Assembly: GCF_964019385.1 (NCBI RefSeq) | Contig: NC_088645.1 | Span: 36,635,303 to 36,699,302, forward strand | Source of the DNA: Sycon ciliatum | Lineage: Eukaryota; Porifera; Calcarea; Leucosolenida; Sycettidae | Length of the DNA stretch: 64,000 bases | Reading direction: 5' to 3' | Shown: piece by piece, positions 9,738 through 22,149 of the stretch | How the letters are laid out: every line of letters starts with the position of its first letter | Position numbering within the stretch: position 1 is the stretch's first letter | The notes under the pieces: model-generated | Seen by the model: the letters and a program-made list of their open reading frames with translations, nothing else | The model's database searches: none | What the model was told of the DNA's origin: nothing | Made by a program: the position numbers and the translations under genes

Positions 9738-11985
9738 GAACACTTTGCACAACCGTATGCCGAAGTGAAGTGTGCAATTTGTCTCAACATTGCCAACCAA
9801 GCAGTGGAGTCACCATGTTGCAGCCATTTGTATTGCACACCATGTATTTCCTTCCGGCTAGCTATGCACAACAACTACCCTCTCTGCAAGAAGGAACTTC
9901 ATGCACAGCAGTTACTTTCTCCGCACCGTATTGTGGCTGGTATACAATCGAGCTATGTCGTTGCTGTGTCATCTTCTATGTGCCATGCGCTACTTGATGT
10001 ACCAGCCTGCTATGCCGGATACCACCAACCATGCATCGACCAGGCGCCAGGCGCAAACTGATGGTGGTGGTGGTGGTGAGAAGGAGAGCTCTGTGCCAGA
10101 ACTTTGCAGCCTAGAGAGCGTGTGTGGGCAGGCGTGTGTTTACCGCCATATTGCCAGGTGTGTCTTTACCACCATATTTATCAACCATATTACAGCTGCA
10201 GTGGTGTCTTCAACTTCATTCTACCGATGGTGTACATTGAAGATCTTGTGTCCTTCATTACACATCTCCTTGACCTGCACAAGTCTGCAGAGACACTGAC
10301 CTGGCATGATGGCATGCCAAGTGATGAAATTTGGGTGAAATTGGGAGGGGGGGGGGGTGACCATGGTGGTGGTAGTTTCAAATTCTGCTGCCAAATCTTG
10401 AATGTACCCGACCCCAATGCCCCTCAAAACACAGTTCCAGTGTGCTTCTTTACTGCCAAGGATCTTGCAGCCAATCTTGAAACTGCACTTGGCCGCTACA
10501 GACGACAGGTCGAGACTTTGCTGAACACAGCATGGGAAGGGAGATGTATCTGTCTGCGGATGACGAGTTCCTTACGAAAATTTATGGCCTTTCGGGCTTC
10601 AGTGGGGTGCGTCCTTGCTTGTTTTGCCACTGCGAAAGAAGGCCATGCAAGTGGAGAGAGAGCAACGCACTCCCGTCAGCAATCACAGCCTCGAGACACT
10701 CTCGAGAGATTTCACTACATTCACATATTCTGGCGCTGTCATACACAATGCAAACAATAACAATGTTATCAGGCATTGTATTTTGCCCATTGCTTTGGAG
10801 CAAGTATGTATTCCAGTTTTGCATCTGGATCTTGGCATATTTCCATACCTTTACGATGCCTTTTGTACTCAGCTCTAGACTTAGACCTAGTTAAGTGTCC
10901 AGGCCAAGAAATGGCCGAAACAGACCAAAGTACGTTCCGGTCACTAGTCGTGGCTAGAAATCTAATGGAAGAAAAAAACCCACTCTCGCTAAAGCTCAAC
11001 AAGAGCACAAAGCCATTTAACTGCAGCTGTAGTATGTTATACTGTATGCTCAGCAACAGGGCCTGCCTGTACAGTCAGTACAGCTATTGGCGGTTGCATT
11101 GCGGGTGCAGTGGAAGGAAAAGCAAACGGGTCTAGAAGAGACCTGCAAACATTTTCAACAGAGTTTGAAAAACTAGTTGAAAAGAATAGCAAGGCTGCTG
11201 GTCCCTGCTTTTCTTCTCTTGAGCAGGTGTTGCAACAATACAATATCTGTTCTGTAGAGGCGTGCTCCTGCCTCGGCACCCACCCACACCACACAAAGGA
11301 CCAGCTCGCGACTATCAAGAGAACTCTGTTAGAAAACTCTGGCTCCAAGCCGCAATTGTTTGAAGCCTTTCACCGAAATCGTAAGCACTACAGCCTACTA
11401 TAGCCAACTGACAACTGCAGTGAAAACGTCTAGCTTATAACACTTGCATGCCAAGAACTCCATCAGCAGGCGCGAAAGAAGGTGAAGACAAAGCCTGTGA
11501 CTTAAAAGTGTGAACCCTAACGAAAGTCACAGCTACATGTAACACAAAACGAGAGTGCATGTCAGTGACAAGTGCGACCTCCTGAACAATATCAAAAGGC
11601 AAGCCTACCATGCTGGTGCCTTTGTGGGCAACCACATCCAGCGTGCTCTTGAGGCAAAGGTGCTCAAAGAGTTTACGTCTGCTCCAGTGCAGGTTGTAAG
11701 CAGCCGCAATCTTCAACCCTCAACACACCAGCAGCTGAAGCTGAGCTTGCCAATATTGCACAAACAGCTAAATCCCAGCATGTGAGGTACCATCGTCTGC
11801 TTTCTGAGTACGCAGCTTGCAGAGCGATCTTCTCCACAACAACCCCCATTTCCAACAGCACAAAAGGCACATTGGTCGACCACATTAGAACTCAAGTCAC
11901 TGTAACAGATGACTTGCCTTCCTCGACAGCAGCAAAGCACCAGGACCCGATTGTCTTCTTCCCAGTATCCTGAAGGCCACATCCA
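9738..11985 (+). pseudogene. RING-finger element with RAG1-like layout, frameshifted
   Basis: A broken coding region read through several frames. At 9765-10061 lies a RING: CAICLNIANQ, then SPCCSHLYCTPC, then YPLCKKEL, where the expected first Cys of the last pair is Tyr. SPHRIVAGIQ and a YHQPC zinc-finger-like end follow. After two stops near 10060-10080 the frame continues with SDEIWVKLGG, DHGGGSFKFCCQI and VPVCFFTAKD. A shift near 10535 gives ADDEFLTKIYGL and RPCLFCHC; another near 10630 gives NNVIRHCILPI and VLHLDLGIFPYLYDAF. Later frames give EFEKLVEKN (11110-11403), QAYHAGAFVGNHIQRALE (11555-11785) and YAACRAIFSTT (11782-11973). The RING plus finger layout resembles the RAG1 N-terminus, and the core resembles RAG1/Transib order. 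That relation is my inference. No terminal repeats were found. Confidence 0.6.
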
Positions 11986-12059
11986 ATGTTGTTGCACCTT
12001 CCACATCAGCCATTTTCAATACTTCTCTTCAGTCTTCGACTTTCCCTCATTTTTTGAAA

Positions 12060-13264
12060 TCGCTAATATCACCCCACAATGCCGAATCGCAAAGGATGTT
12101 GCTCGTTATGTTGGTCCAACTCAATCTGGCTTCAGACAAGGCCGAAGTACAACAGATGTGGTATGGACACAGCGCTGGATTGCGGCGAAGGCGACTCGAT
12201 ACAACTGGGAATGCCACATGCTGGGAATTGACATGTCCCGTGCGTTCGACACGATCGATCGCACCAAACTGTTAGACGTCATGGCATCAGTGACTGGCCC
12301 CGATGAAGTGTGCATGATCCAGCACCTACTGTTCCACACACAAATATCAGTGAAAGTAGGAAAGGCAACTGCCAATCCGTTTCTCAGCACCATAGGCACC
12401 CCCAGGGAGATGGCCTAAGCTCTGTTCTTTTTTTGTTACCTGGAGGCAGCACTACGCCAAGTGAGAGCAAACCTTCCCGAACGCCCTTTCGCCGACTGTC
12501 ACATCCCCGGAGAAACAGGTTACGCCGATGATGTGACGTTGTACTCAACCAGTGAGGAGTGGCTGAGGCGAAGCCTCCCCATCATAAGAGCAGAACTCGG
12601 GGATTGGTCCTTTACAGTAAACGAGACCAAGACCGAATTCTTGCATCTGACATCAACTTCAGACTCCTGGCGGTCCAGCAGACAGATAGCGTCCCTCAAT
12701 GGCGACAGTGAGAACTTGGAGCGGAGGAAAGACCTCGCTTCGAGTGCATACTGCAGGATGTATAGCCTCTGGCTGAGGCGTAGGAAGGTCAGGGAGCAGA
12801 GGCGCATCCGACTGTATCATGCCCTGGTTCTTCCCGTTCTTTTGTATAACTGCGGCGCATGGGGGCTCACAGCGACACAAGCAGAATCACTTACCGCATT
12901 CCACCGGAAGCAGCTCCGACGGCTCATTGGCATAGTTTACCCTGCCAGGATATCGAATACTGAGCTGTATGAGAGTTGCAACACGGAACCACTATCTGAC
13001 ATCGTGGACAGGAGAAGATGGCAGCTAACCGGCCATATTCTCTGCATGGACAGGGATGCGCCGCCATGGATCGCGCTGACGGGCTATTTTTCAGGAGATG
13101 CCAAGGCTGGGCGTGGACGTCTAAGGACATCCATTGCGACGCGCATCACAAGTGACTTACAGAGAAGGAACATCGACCTGAAGCGCAGCAATCAGCTGGA
13201 GAATGTGAGGGCCATCGTTCTGGACAAGCCTACATGGAGAAATCTGGCCGACAATCCATGATCT
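12060..13264 (+). pseudogene. Non-LTR reverse transcriptase fragment
   Basis: A 5'-truncated RT. It opens with SGFRQGRSTTDVVWTQRW and MLGIDMSRAFDTIDRTKL (RT motif A). GTP(Q)GDGLS is split by a frameshift near 12400. The active site GYADDVTLYS is at about 12515, followed by WSFTVNETKTEF. The C-terminal region has FHRKQLRRLIGIVYP, RRWQLTGHIL and a final NLADNP with stop near 13261. A short A/T-rich 3' end follows. It differs from LINE-A in the next segment and abuts the RING element on its left. Confidence 0.75.
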
Positions 13265-13578
13265 GGCGTGACAGGTCATCAGTGCACCGTATTAATATTT
13301 ATCTTGATAATAAAATTTGATCATAGGAGATAGGACAGAAGCGGAACGTATAATTATACCCACATAATTATATTATTACGCGTGGTGTGGAATTATTATT
13401 ATTATAACATGCGTATTATGTAGGTGAGGTCAGGTTGAGTTTTTAGAGCTCCGTAGTCTTTGTAGATTTCCAGTAGCCCAGCCGGCATCAGGCCGGTCTG
13501 GAGCATAGTAGCGGGTAGTAGTAGTTGGTTGGCATGGACTCTGACGCGTCATAGGCCCAGGGGACCCAGGACTTAGCT

Positions 13579-14445
13579 TTGCTGGGATTCGACGACCTGC
13601 GGAAACTGGCTACAAAACACAGCATAGAGGTCGTGAGTAAGCTGTCCCGTGCTGAGCTGGTGGAGAGCCTCCGGGCATTTGGTGTGGATGCACGAGCCGG
13701 AACGTATGTATCCAGGCTAGAGAATGCATTATTCTATTTGACGACCTGTATTGAAAACCTGAGCATTGAAATAGTGGCACTGAAGGTTGTCCAAAAAGCC
13801 GAAATTTCAGCCCTCCACGCCGAAATTGAATTTCTAAAGAGAGAAATTGGCAGTTCGGAATTCAAAAAGGTTACAACCGCACCTGACGCACCCGTACTTA
13901 GCGTACCCGTAGCAGAAGTCTCTCCTGAGCTGGATGCAGCAGCACAGGCACGGAATACGCACTTTGGAGTCAACCCGTACTCGTACAGTGCAAAAGTAGT
14001 ATCTGCACGTCCCAAAGCTCACTTCCCATCGCATTCTCCCATGACACAGTCAGCTACCTCCAATACGGGGACACATACTGATCAAGCCCTCCGGACAAAC
14101 GTCATTTCATACTACCAGCGCCCACCCCGCAAACATGAGCAACTGCGCAGTGCCCATCGTACCAAATGCAAAGCTGTTCATGTTGGAAGAATTCACCCTG
14201 GTTGCTCTGCTTCCTCCATCGCAAAATGGTGCGAAAACAAGCAAGTGACTGTCCTGAAATGCTCCGTCTCTGAGACAAAGTACTTTGGCCTAGCGTACGC
14301 GCACGTAGTCGTCACAGAAGATGACTGGGAAGCTGTGCAAAACACTGACTTTTGGCCTGACGGAGTGACAGCTCGAGAATGGCGATTCAAGGCTGACAGA
14401 ATAAGTACAGTTGACAACACAACCGTCGATCAGTCTGCACAATAA
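13579..14445 (+). CDS. LINE-A ORF1 (intact frame)
   Basis: A 288-residue open frame just upstream of an endonuclease/RT frame, as for ORF1 of two-ORF non-LTR elements. The N-terminal third is helical (LRKLATKHSIEVVSKLSRAE, later IEIVALKVVQKAEISALHAE) and looks like a coiled coil. The C-terminal third (VHVGRIHPGCSASSIAKWCE ... REWRFKADR) matches the C-terminal part of LINE-B ORF1. No CCHC knuckle is present. It probably chaperones the element's RNA. The stop TAA overlaps the ORF2 start as TAATG, which suggests coupled reinitiation. Confidence 0.7.
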   Translation: MLGFDDLRKLATKHSIEVVSKLSRAELVESLRAFGVDARAGTYVSRLENALFYLTTCIENLSIEIVALKVVQKAEISALHAEIEFLKREIGSSEFKKVTTAPDAPVLSVPVAEVSPELDAAAQARNTHFGVNPYSYSAKVVSARPKAHFPSHSPMTQSATSNTGTHTDQALRTNVISYYQRPPRKHEQLRSAHRTKCKAVHVGRIHPGCSASSIAKWCENKQVTVLKCSVSETKYFGLAYAHVVVTEDDWEAVQNTDFWPDGVTAREWRFKADRISTVDNTTVDQSAQ

Positions 14446-17130
14446 TGAACCTCAACCCCCCGATACTTCCTCACTGTTCCCCAAACAATACTACTAACAG
14501 CACACTTAATCCATTAGCTCAGCCTTTTTACCCACTTTCGCAGCCAACCGCAGGATCAATGCCTATAATGTGCATCAATGCCAGGTCCATTAAGAACAAG
14601 ACTGCCGAGCTGGCTCACATTTGTTCCACAGTTAAACCCCTCATTGTTTGCATAACGGAAACATGGCTCTCTCCACAGTCGTCTTTCACGGTCCCTGGAT
14701 ATGACTGTTTTCGCTGAGATCGTCCACCAGATGAAAACAGGTCAGCTACTGATGCCGCCCATGCATATGGCGGCGTCTGTATCATGGTACGATCTGGGAT
14801 GTTTCCAAAGGTCACCCATCGATCTGACCTCAGTATCCCTCTCCTGGAAGCCACATGGGTGGAAATAGCCCTGTCATCTGCTAACATACATTTCCCAGAG
14901 GCGCCTCATGTGAAGAAGGTGGTTATTGGTGCAGTATATCGACCCCCAGCCCTTACTCCATCAAGTATCAACACCTTCTGCAATTCCCTCCAGCACTGTC
15001 TAAGTACTCTTAAGAACCGAACAACATCTATCATGTTGATGGGAGACTTTAATGCTAAGTCATGTCATTGGCATGGAACTACCACGGATGCCGCTGGTCG
15101 CCAGCTTCACAGTCTTTTCGGCATGTTCTCTCTCACGCAGCTCGTAAATTTTCCAACACATGAGTTATTGTCTGGCATGGGGGCAGCTATCGACCTAGTT
15201 GTCACTGATATTCCGGACTCTATATCCTGCCTCCGTGCTACAGCACCACTTGGTCAATCCGATCATTCTATCGTGGTTGGCCACATCCGTACTGTACCCT
15301 GCCCTGAAATGCCCACATATCGTTCTCGTGATGCTCGTTCGACTCCCCTGGATGTCCCCCCTGATTTTAGTGTATTTTCTTTGGATTCTCTAGACAGCAA
15401 CACTGTCGCGAGTATGAATACTGCCATGTCCCACATACATTGGTCAGCAGCTTTGAGCCTGGAGAGGCGCGATCCTGACATATCTGTGGACAACTTTTAC
15501 TCTATCTTCCATAACATCTGTGCAAGATTTCTGCCCAGGCAGAAGCCGCCGGCTGTCAAGCGTATCCCTTTGGACCCCCCTGGCTGACCAGTACTCTCTG
15601 ACATCAAATAAAGAAAAAACGAGATTCGTATAGTGTTTACCGAAAGTTTCCCTCGGCTGACAACTTCGCTATTTACAGACGAGAGCGAAACGCTACATGT
15701 ACTCTCAATATATCTTGAACTGCCCATCGACTGTGCATCTCATCCCTAAGTGCATCGATGGCAAGACCCGCATCACCAAGTTTATTCCAGTTTGTCCGGA
15801 AGCTTCGATCTTCCCAAGGCAACAGCAGAACGACTGTAACTCAGCTCTCTGTCGCTGGTACTCTATATTCTGACCCTGTGGATGTGGCAAATGCTTTGAA
15901 CGAACAGTTTATTGGTTTTGGAACACAAGATGATCCTTCATGGAATGTGCCAGACTTCAAGCCACCCGACGCCCCATCACGTTGAAGAACTACACCTACG
16001 TTGCAAGATGTCACCACCACGCCTTTTGCTGTGGCAAAGCAAATCCGCAACCTTAAGACCCGAAAGGCTGCGGGAGCGGACGGTATTTCTCATGAACTCC
16101 TGAAACTATTTTGTTCCAGTATTGCATACCCTCTCAGCCTCATCTTTAACCTCACTTTTGCAACTGGTGCTTTCCCTGCTATTTGGAAACACGCAATTTG
16201 GTCTTTAAGAACAAGGGAAGTAAGCTCGATGCATCGAATTACCGCCCAATTTCGTTATTGTCAACAATCTCCAAGCTGTGTGAACGTATTATGTACAACC
16301 ACTTATACACTTACCTGTCTCCTGTTCTACATCCGTCCCAGTCTTGATTCCGGAAAGGCGACTCTACGTCCTGGCAGCTTCTCAGACTTGTTCTATCGAT
16401 GTCTTCTGTTCCTGAGAACGGCCATCACAGCATGCTATGTTTCTTTGATCTAAGCAAGGCCTTCGACACAGTATGGACACGCGGGCTCCTATACAAGCTT
16501 TCGCGCCATGGAATCCATGGTACTTGCTTCACGTGGCTCAGTACTTACCTGACGGGCAGACAGCAAAGGGTGCGTGTCGGCTCTGCTCTGTCTGCCAAAG
16601 GGCATGTACGGTCTGGAGTTCCTCAGGGATCAATCCTGGGGCCTCTCCTCTTTCTTATGTATGTAAACGATCTGGCAGAAATCTGGCAGAAATGGATCAC
16701 ACATCACTATATGCTGATGATACAGCACCCACTCTCCCTGAGGCTAGTGCCAAGTTACAGTCCAACATAGATGGCGTTATTCATTGGACTCTTCAAAAAC
16801 TGCTGTAATGTGTATCCCCCCCCCCCCCCCAGTTGTTCCTGTGACCTATCTTCATTAGTAACCAGTCCCTTCACCTTTCCAGGCACCACAACCCCGCTCT
16901 GCATCGTTGAAAAACACAAGCATCTTGGCATCATTATTGACCAACACTTGACCTGGAAATCCCAGATCGAAAATTTAGACAGCCGTGTTAGCTCAGTAAT
17001 GGGATTTCTCTCATCACACATCACCCACCTCCACACCGACTGTCGCCATGTTATCTACACATCTTAAATTCTGCCTATTTTTGATTACTGCTGCATAATT
17101 TGGGCTGGCATTTCTAAAACACTGATTGCT
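14445..17130 (+). pseudogene. LINE-A ORF2: AP-type endonuclease and RT, inactivated
   Basis: The start ATG shares one base with the ORF1 stop. The endonuclease runs to 15587, with INARSIKNK, ITETWL, MLMGDFNAKSCHW and LGQSDHSIVV, the usual Asn/Glu/Asp-Asn/Asp-His positions. It is interrupted by one in-frame TGA at 14716. The RT continues in shifted frames: RKAAGADGISHELLKLF (16060), NYRPISLLSTISKLCERI (16240, out of frame), FFDLSKAFDTVWTRGL (16440), SGVPQGSILGPLLFLMYVND (16612) and LYADDTAPTLPEA (16705). A poly-C run at 16819 breaks it again before KHLGIIIDQHLTW and ILPIFDYCCIIWAG. At least five lesions make it dead. Confidence 0.85.
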
Positions 17131-17412
17131 CGACTCGAAGTTATGCATAGGCGTCTTTTGAAAATATTATTTCGGCTTCCTCGCCAACATCTAAAATCCT
17201 GCCAATGTTACAATACATTCACACAGCTACTGCAGAATGCAACATACTAGTTGATATCCAGCCCTGCCCTAGCTTCTCTTGCTTTTCAGTTCCCCTTTCA
17301 TTCTTTTTCTTTCTCCCCTCTAGCTCTATTACCGCCATGGCTGGCTATCGCCCTCATCACCATTTCATTGGCTAGTGCCACGTGATTGGGAATAAATATA
17401 ATAATAATAATA
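17131..17412 (+). other. LINE-A 3' end with ATA repeats
   Basis: The C-terminal remnant RLLKILFRLPRQH and a short 3' untranslated part end in GGGAATAAATATAATAATAA, a microsatellite-like tail rather than poly-A. Confidence 0.6.
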
Positions 17413-17990
17413 TCACCCCATTCTTAAATTCCGGCAGGGTGATCACACCTCTCCGTCCAACTATCGCCAAGTGTCGCTTACGAGCATTCTCAGCAAAATG
17501 CTCGAGCGTCTTGCCCTTGATCAACTGCTGCGGGACTTCCACCTGCATACTTGTCTACACGATCATCAATTTAGCTTCCGGCCCCAGCGATCAACAGTGC
17601 AGGTCATGGCCTTGGCTGTAAATGACTGGGCGTTGGCTAGAGACGTGGGTCATACAACCCTTGTAGCATGTATTGACTTAAGCAAGGCCTTTGATCGAGT
17701 TGTGCACCAGGAACTTTACTTTTCACAACTTAGGCATTCATAGTTCTGCCCTGAAATGGTTTGCTTCCTACCTGAATGGCCAGTATCAGCATGTATGTAT
17801 AGCCTCTGGAACATCATCTCTTCTTCTGGAACAATCTTGGGTCCCACCCGTTTCCACCTATATGTGCGACTCTTACCTGACCTGGCTGCAGGGAGCGGTG
17901 CAAAGCTGCTCATGTTTGCATCCAAAAAACCAAAACAAAACCAGGTAGCAGATGTTTTGCACAAGGAGTCTGCAGTCCAACCGACTGCCG
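17413..17990 (+). pseudogene. 5'-truncated LINE RT fragment
   Basis: Begins right after the ATA tail of LINE-A. It reads RQVSLTSILSKMLERLALDQ, then FSFRPQRSTVQVMALAVND and CIDLSKAFDRVVHQEL (RT motif A). A frameshift near 17720 gives LGIHSSALKWFASYLNGQ, and the sequence decays before the YxDD region. Confidence 0.7.
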
Positions 17991-17999
17991 TCCTGCAAT

Positions 18000-19600
18000 G
18001 ACGCTCTTCTAAAGCACTGTGTCCGCTCCTATTACCGAGCTGGTATTTGAAAGCGATGCATCTTGTCACATGTGGATGCACCATCACCGAATGAGAAAGA
18101 ACAAGGTTAGAGCAGCAATAGTAAAGTACACCTAAGTAAGAGAATGGCAGAATGTATTTCATTATGTAGATATTGTCTGTGTTGGTGGTGAATAAGACAG
18201 TGCCGCAGGTTTTAATACTTATGTACCTGTATTATTATTATTATTTTGCTTGTTCGCGTTGGCATCAACCTGCATAAAGCAGGTATATAGCCTTCGCTTA
18301 AGCTGCCATCAAAAAGAAAGCTCATCCTAAGCGAGAGGGCTAGAGGGAAATATAACGATAACGAGATACAGAATACAAAGAAATCCAATGAGTTCAACGT
18401 ACAATTCAAAACAAGAAAGAAAGGAAAGAAAAAAAGAGCCGAATCTACCGATTGATCCATCAATCGACAAAGGGGACTAATCCGTTAGTGTTGCAAAGTA
18501 GAAGCTGATTATAGTTGCAGATCTCCAGGCCAGGGCCAGCATATTGCCGATTCTGGATAGGTCTCCGCAGCATTTGATGTGGTAATTATCATAATGTTTG
18601 ATAAAATTGTTAGAGTATCTAGTATCTAGAGTATCTAGTGTAATTGTATCCGTTATTATTGTTAAGGGTATCTAGTGTAATTGTATCCGTTATTATTGTT
18701 AAGGGTGTCTAGTGTAATTGTATAACTTCAGCCATTACACACAGCACACATTAGTTCCTTCCACTTTCGACGATCCTGGGCGAGCTAGTACCTGTAGCCC
18801 AGAAAATGCTGTATAGAACCAGTGTACTTGATATCTCTGTATGTAATGGAGTTTGAACATTTTTCATGTCACTGTGATTCTTCTCTTCATATTACAAGCT
18901 GGCACCTTGAAGGCAATGGGACATTGGCAGTTGATTGGTTAAGCCTGCCACCTGCTCCAAAGTCAATCCTAGAGTTTTGTTGTTGTTTTGTTGCTGTTGT
19001 GTACCACCTCCTCTGGGATACCTTGCAACAAATCTTATGACAGATCGGTGTCAGCATCAGTGGATGCCGGAACTGTCTTTCTTTGGCCGACAACCACACC
19101 CCGCAGCACGGGTGATAGCACATCTTCTTCTTATCATATTATCTACTATTATCATTATAATTTTACCTCTACCTTCATTTTAAAGTGTTTCCAGACAGTC
19201 CCTATGATCTTCTTACGGGAGCTCCTATACCAGAAAAGTTAGGCATGAAATATGAATGTTCGGTAGTCCATGAAAGCGTGACAGTAATAGTAACTTTACA
19301 GATTATGCCTGTACTAAGACTTGATTATTATAATCAGAGCCTTCATTTATTGCATTCCCACCTCGTCACAGCCACTCGCCCTCATTGCTGTTGTACAATG
19401 TACATGTATAAGATTGATCATTCCTTTACACTTCATTATCATCATTATCATCCTCTACTGATGAGCTCCGGCAGGGAGCAAAACAGCTGTCTAGAGGCGT
19501 GGAAAAATAATATTATCTCTCAACGGAAGTCTCCTTGCTGGTGTTTTTATGGTTCAGCTGAGAGCGCGTGGTCGAGACGGAATGCAATATGAGCCTGGAT
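18000..19600. other. Intron, mostly unassigned
   Basis: (ATT)n at 18232-18245 may be the tail of a minus-strand LINE, but no coding part is recognisable beside it. At 18631-18722 a 37-base unit (start GTATCTAGTGTAATTGTATC) is repeated about 2.5 times. I see no host exon. Confidence 0.45.
18631..18722. repeat. 37-base tandem repeat, 2.5 copies
   Basis: Units start at 18631, 18668 and 18705 with one or two substitutions in the last, partial copy. Confidence 0.85.
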
Positions 19601-21350
19601 AAGCAAAAAACATCACATGTGCAAAATTTTCGAAAAATATTTTTGTGCTCCAAATTGATCCACAACCACTGATAACCAGGCTCAAGAAATTTTAGATCAA
19701 TCACAGCGCCGTAAGTGACCAAAAAATGCGGTACACCACATCTCTGTACAAATGTTGGAAGTGGCATTTCTGTGTAGGATGCAAGTATGAGCATTGGTAT
19801 GTGTCTGATCCTGTTAGGCATTGCCATCACTCAGCCGGCTAACAAGGAGGAATTTTATAGTCCTTGGGGGTGTACTCAGACACTGGCTCGTCCAAGTAAA
19901 TCATTGGCTTCACTGACTATCGTGCAGCTAATGGCATATGGCCAAGTTCCAGGGGCTGATATTGAATCCACACCAGCCTCGGTACTGATGCTCTCCAAGC
20001 CCTTCACTTCCATGAAAACATATCTGCACACACGGAGTGCAATCACAGCAGCTGTGACTACTTAGCACACAGGCTCATGAGCATGAGGTACGTACTAGGT
20101 GCAGATACATTCAACGGTTACCTGACCCTACAGGAACATATTTTTTTCAATTATTTTGGGAGCTGCTGCATGGACCAAATAAATGTTTCAAGTAACGTTG
20201 CTCAGTGTCCAAGCCAAGAAAGCAGATCTTGTCTGGCGCTAGCTCACGTTGCTCTTCGAGTCGTGAATCGAGACGCCTTTGCTCTGCATCGTCACTGTCG
20301 ATATCCGACAAACTTACTAGTGAAGGAGTCGTTCATCGCTCAACAATATCCACTCGAGTCGTCGTCATTCTCATCAGCGCTGCTTTCTTCTACACGAAGT
20401 CTGCAGCCTCGCCGAGTCGCTTTGCGGCAGGAGAGAGTCATCCTCTGGAGCTCCGCGGCTTTCACCTGACTCCCTTGATGAGCAATTGCCATCCCAGTCA
20501 TCACCAAAAAATGTCGTGTCGTGATTGGCGTCAACGACGATCGATGCGCGTGCGATGCTCGCGCCCCGCGATCGTACCTATTCGCTAGCCAAGCTCAGGT
20601 ACATGGGGTTTCCCAGCCGTGTCTCCTCACTTGCCTGGGGCTCGCCTAGCTAGCTAGTCACTGAAAAACAAACAAACACGGGCTTGTCAGGCGGAAAGAA
20701 AGACTAGTGACAAGAAAGACAGAAAGGTGGTGGGTTGTTGTTAGGTCCGCGACTTTTCTTTCGCTCGACTTCAACGTCACTTTTTGATCAACTTGATATC
20801 AAACACAAGCGATGTTTTTCACTGATCCGGGCTCATATATTGGAAATATGGCCGAAAGCTCTGTCGCAATATTTAGTTGCAGAGCCTTAATGCTAGGAAA
20901 TCATAACTTATCCTTCTAGCGTATTTATCAACATTTCCTATTTTGTACAGGCTCCTGGTTTGTAAATATTTTCTCAAATGTGACTTATATTGCATTCCGT
21001 GTATTGACGCTATTGTGTTCTATTCCAAGCAATGCTATTGAGGTGGTAAGACACCTCCGATCTTCATGAAAATTGGTACACAGCTAGGTCTGGGCCTTGG
21101 CTACTTCATTCCAAAGCAACACTGTTGGTATTTAATCTGCAAGATACCTAAATTGGGAATTATCACTTTGGTTGCTATGGCAACACTCTTCAAGAAGTAT
21201 TTCGTCGATTTGGTCAACAAAGCCCCGTGTTTCTGGGTCAAGTGACAATGATCCTGAAAGCTCTACATATTCTCTATCATTTGCACATGGCAAACCTTTG
21301 TCCCTCTAGAACGGGAGCGAAATGTCACTTTTACGCACCTTGGCCTGTGG
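19600..21350. other. Intron, unassigned repeats
   Basis: ATGTGCAAAATTTTCGAAAA followed by CCAAATTGAT near 19615 resembles a stretch near 62917, so a shared interspersed element is likely. GGCCGAAAGCTCTGTCGCAA at about 20850 recurs as GCCGAAAGCTCTGTCGCAAT near 54503. The frame at 20205-20588 (Ser/Arg-rich) has no family match that I know. Confidence 0.4.
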
Positions 21351-21354
21351 ACTA

Positions 21355-21720
21355 AGTGCAGGAATATTTTAAATTACTGGTGCTATACAACACGACATTT
21401 ACAAACTACTACACACTCTGACAATGGAGAATACTACTGCAAAACATCATACTCATTTTTCAGTGCTTCATAGTATGCACATTATATTCAAGTGGACGCG
21501 GGTGAGGACTTACAGCTGGCGACGTTGGCAGTTGACAAATAACAGCTTTCGTAAATCGCCCTAGACGCTGAGCAGTAGCTCCCCAACGATTTACCACTCA
21601 CTCAAAACTGCAAGGCTTTCAGCGTAGCAATATACTTCGCCATTTGAGAATTGAAAGTGGATCCACTGACCAGAGTCTGTGCACCCACTTCAGTCTCTCT
21701 CCAATACAGTAGGTTTTGCA
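21355..21720. repeat. Paralogous block 1 (partner at 55950-56315)
   Basis: About 365 bases, from AGGAATATTTTAAATTACTG to CACCCACTTCAGTCTCTCTC, aligned along its whole length with 55950-56315 in the same orientation and an estimated 85-90 percent alike by eye. It lies just 3' (in transcript sense) of the CCP exon at 21957, whereas the partner lies 5' of the CCP exon at 53893. It could be a dispersed element, or part of module duplication. Confidence 0.75.
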
Positions 21721-21956
21721 CAACACACTGGGCTGAACTACACATTTTGTTTTTGTATTTTATGGATTCTCCACAGGCCTTAGCCTAAATCGAGGGAGTC
21801 TCCGTCAACAGCTTATGAAGAAGAAGCTGAGGAGAAAAAATAGAAATAGGAAATAGAATGATGCGGGGTGGTAGTAATATAACACAGTGCTCTATGACAT
21901 CGTTACTCTACGTGGAATGAAACCATCACTGAATGCTACCTGTATGAGATACTTAC

Positions 21957-22112
21957 CAATGCAAACTGGCCAGAGGTCTTGACCGTCGCAGTACTGGGTT
22001 GCAGGTACACCCGGCTCCAAGGCCAATCCTGGATGGCAGGTCAATTTCTTCAAAACATTGGTAATGTCAGTGACGGTGCCTAGAAAACTGCTGCTTTTCG
22101 GGCATGCTTGAG
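21957..22112 (-). CDS. Sushi/CCP-like exon, copy 3
   Basis: A 156-base exon, phase 1-1, with acceptor CCTTCAG after a pyrimidine tract and donor GTAAGT. The peptide AQACPKSSSFLGTVTDITNV ... LTCHPGLALEP ... QYCDGQDLWPVCIG has four Cys with a Cys-Pro start, a C-x-PG segment, and W two residues before the last Cys plus one. It fits a short CCP/Sushi module (about 50 residues instead of about 60), disulfides presumably C1-C3 and C2-C4. Intron flanks share a TTTGTTTCTTCTCCTTCAG tract and a CAACGATGTATGAAGGCAG block with the copy at 53893. Confidence 0.8.
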
Positions 22113-22149
22113 CTGAAGGAGAAGAAACAAAGAGAGTACTCAACGATGT

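Noticed and set aside
20205..20588. Ser/Arg-rich open frame as a gene
   Set aside because: No recognisable domain, no support from neighbouring exons, and the minus strand is equally open.
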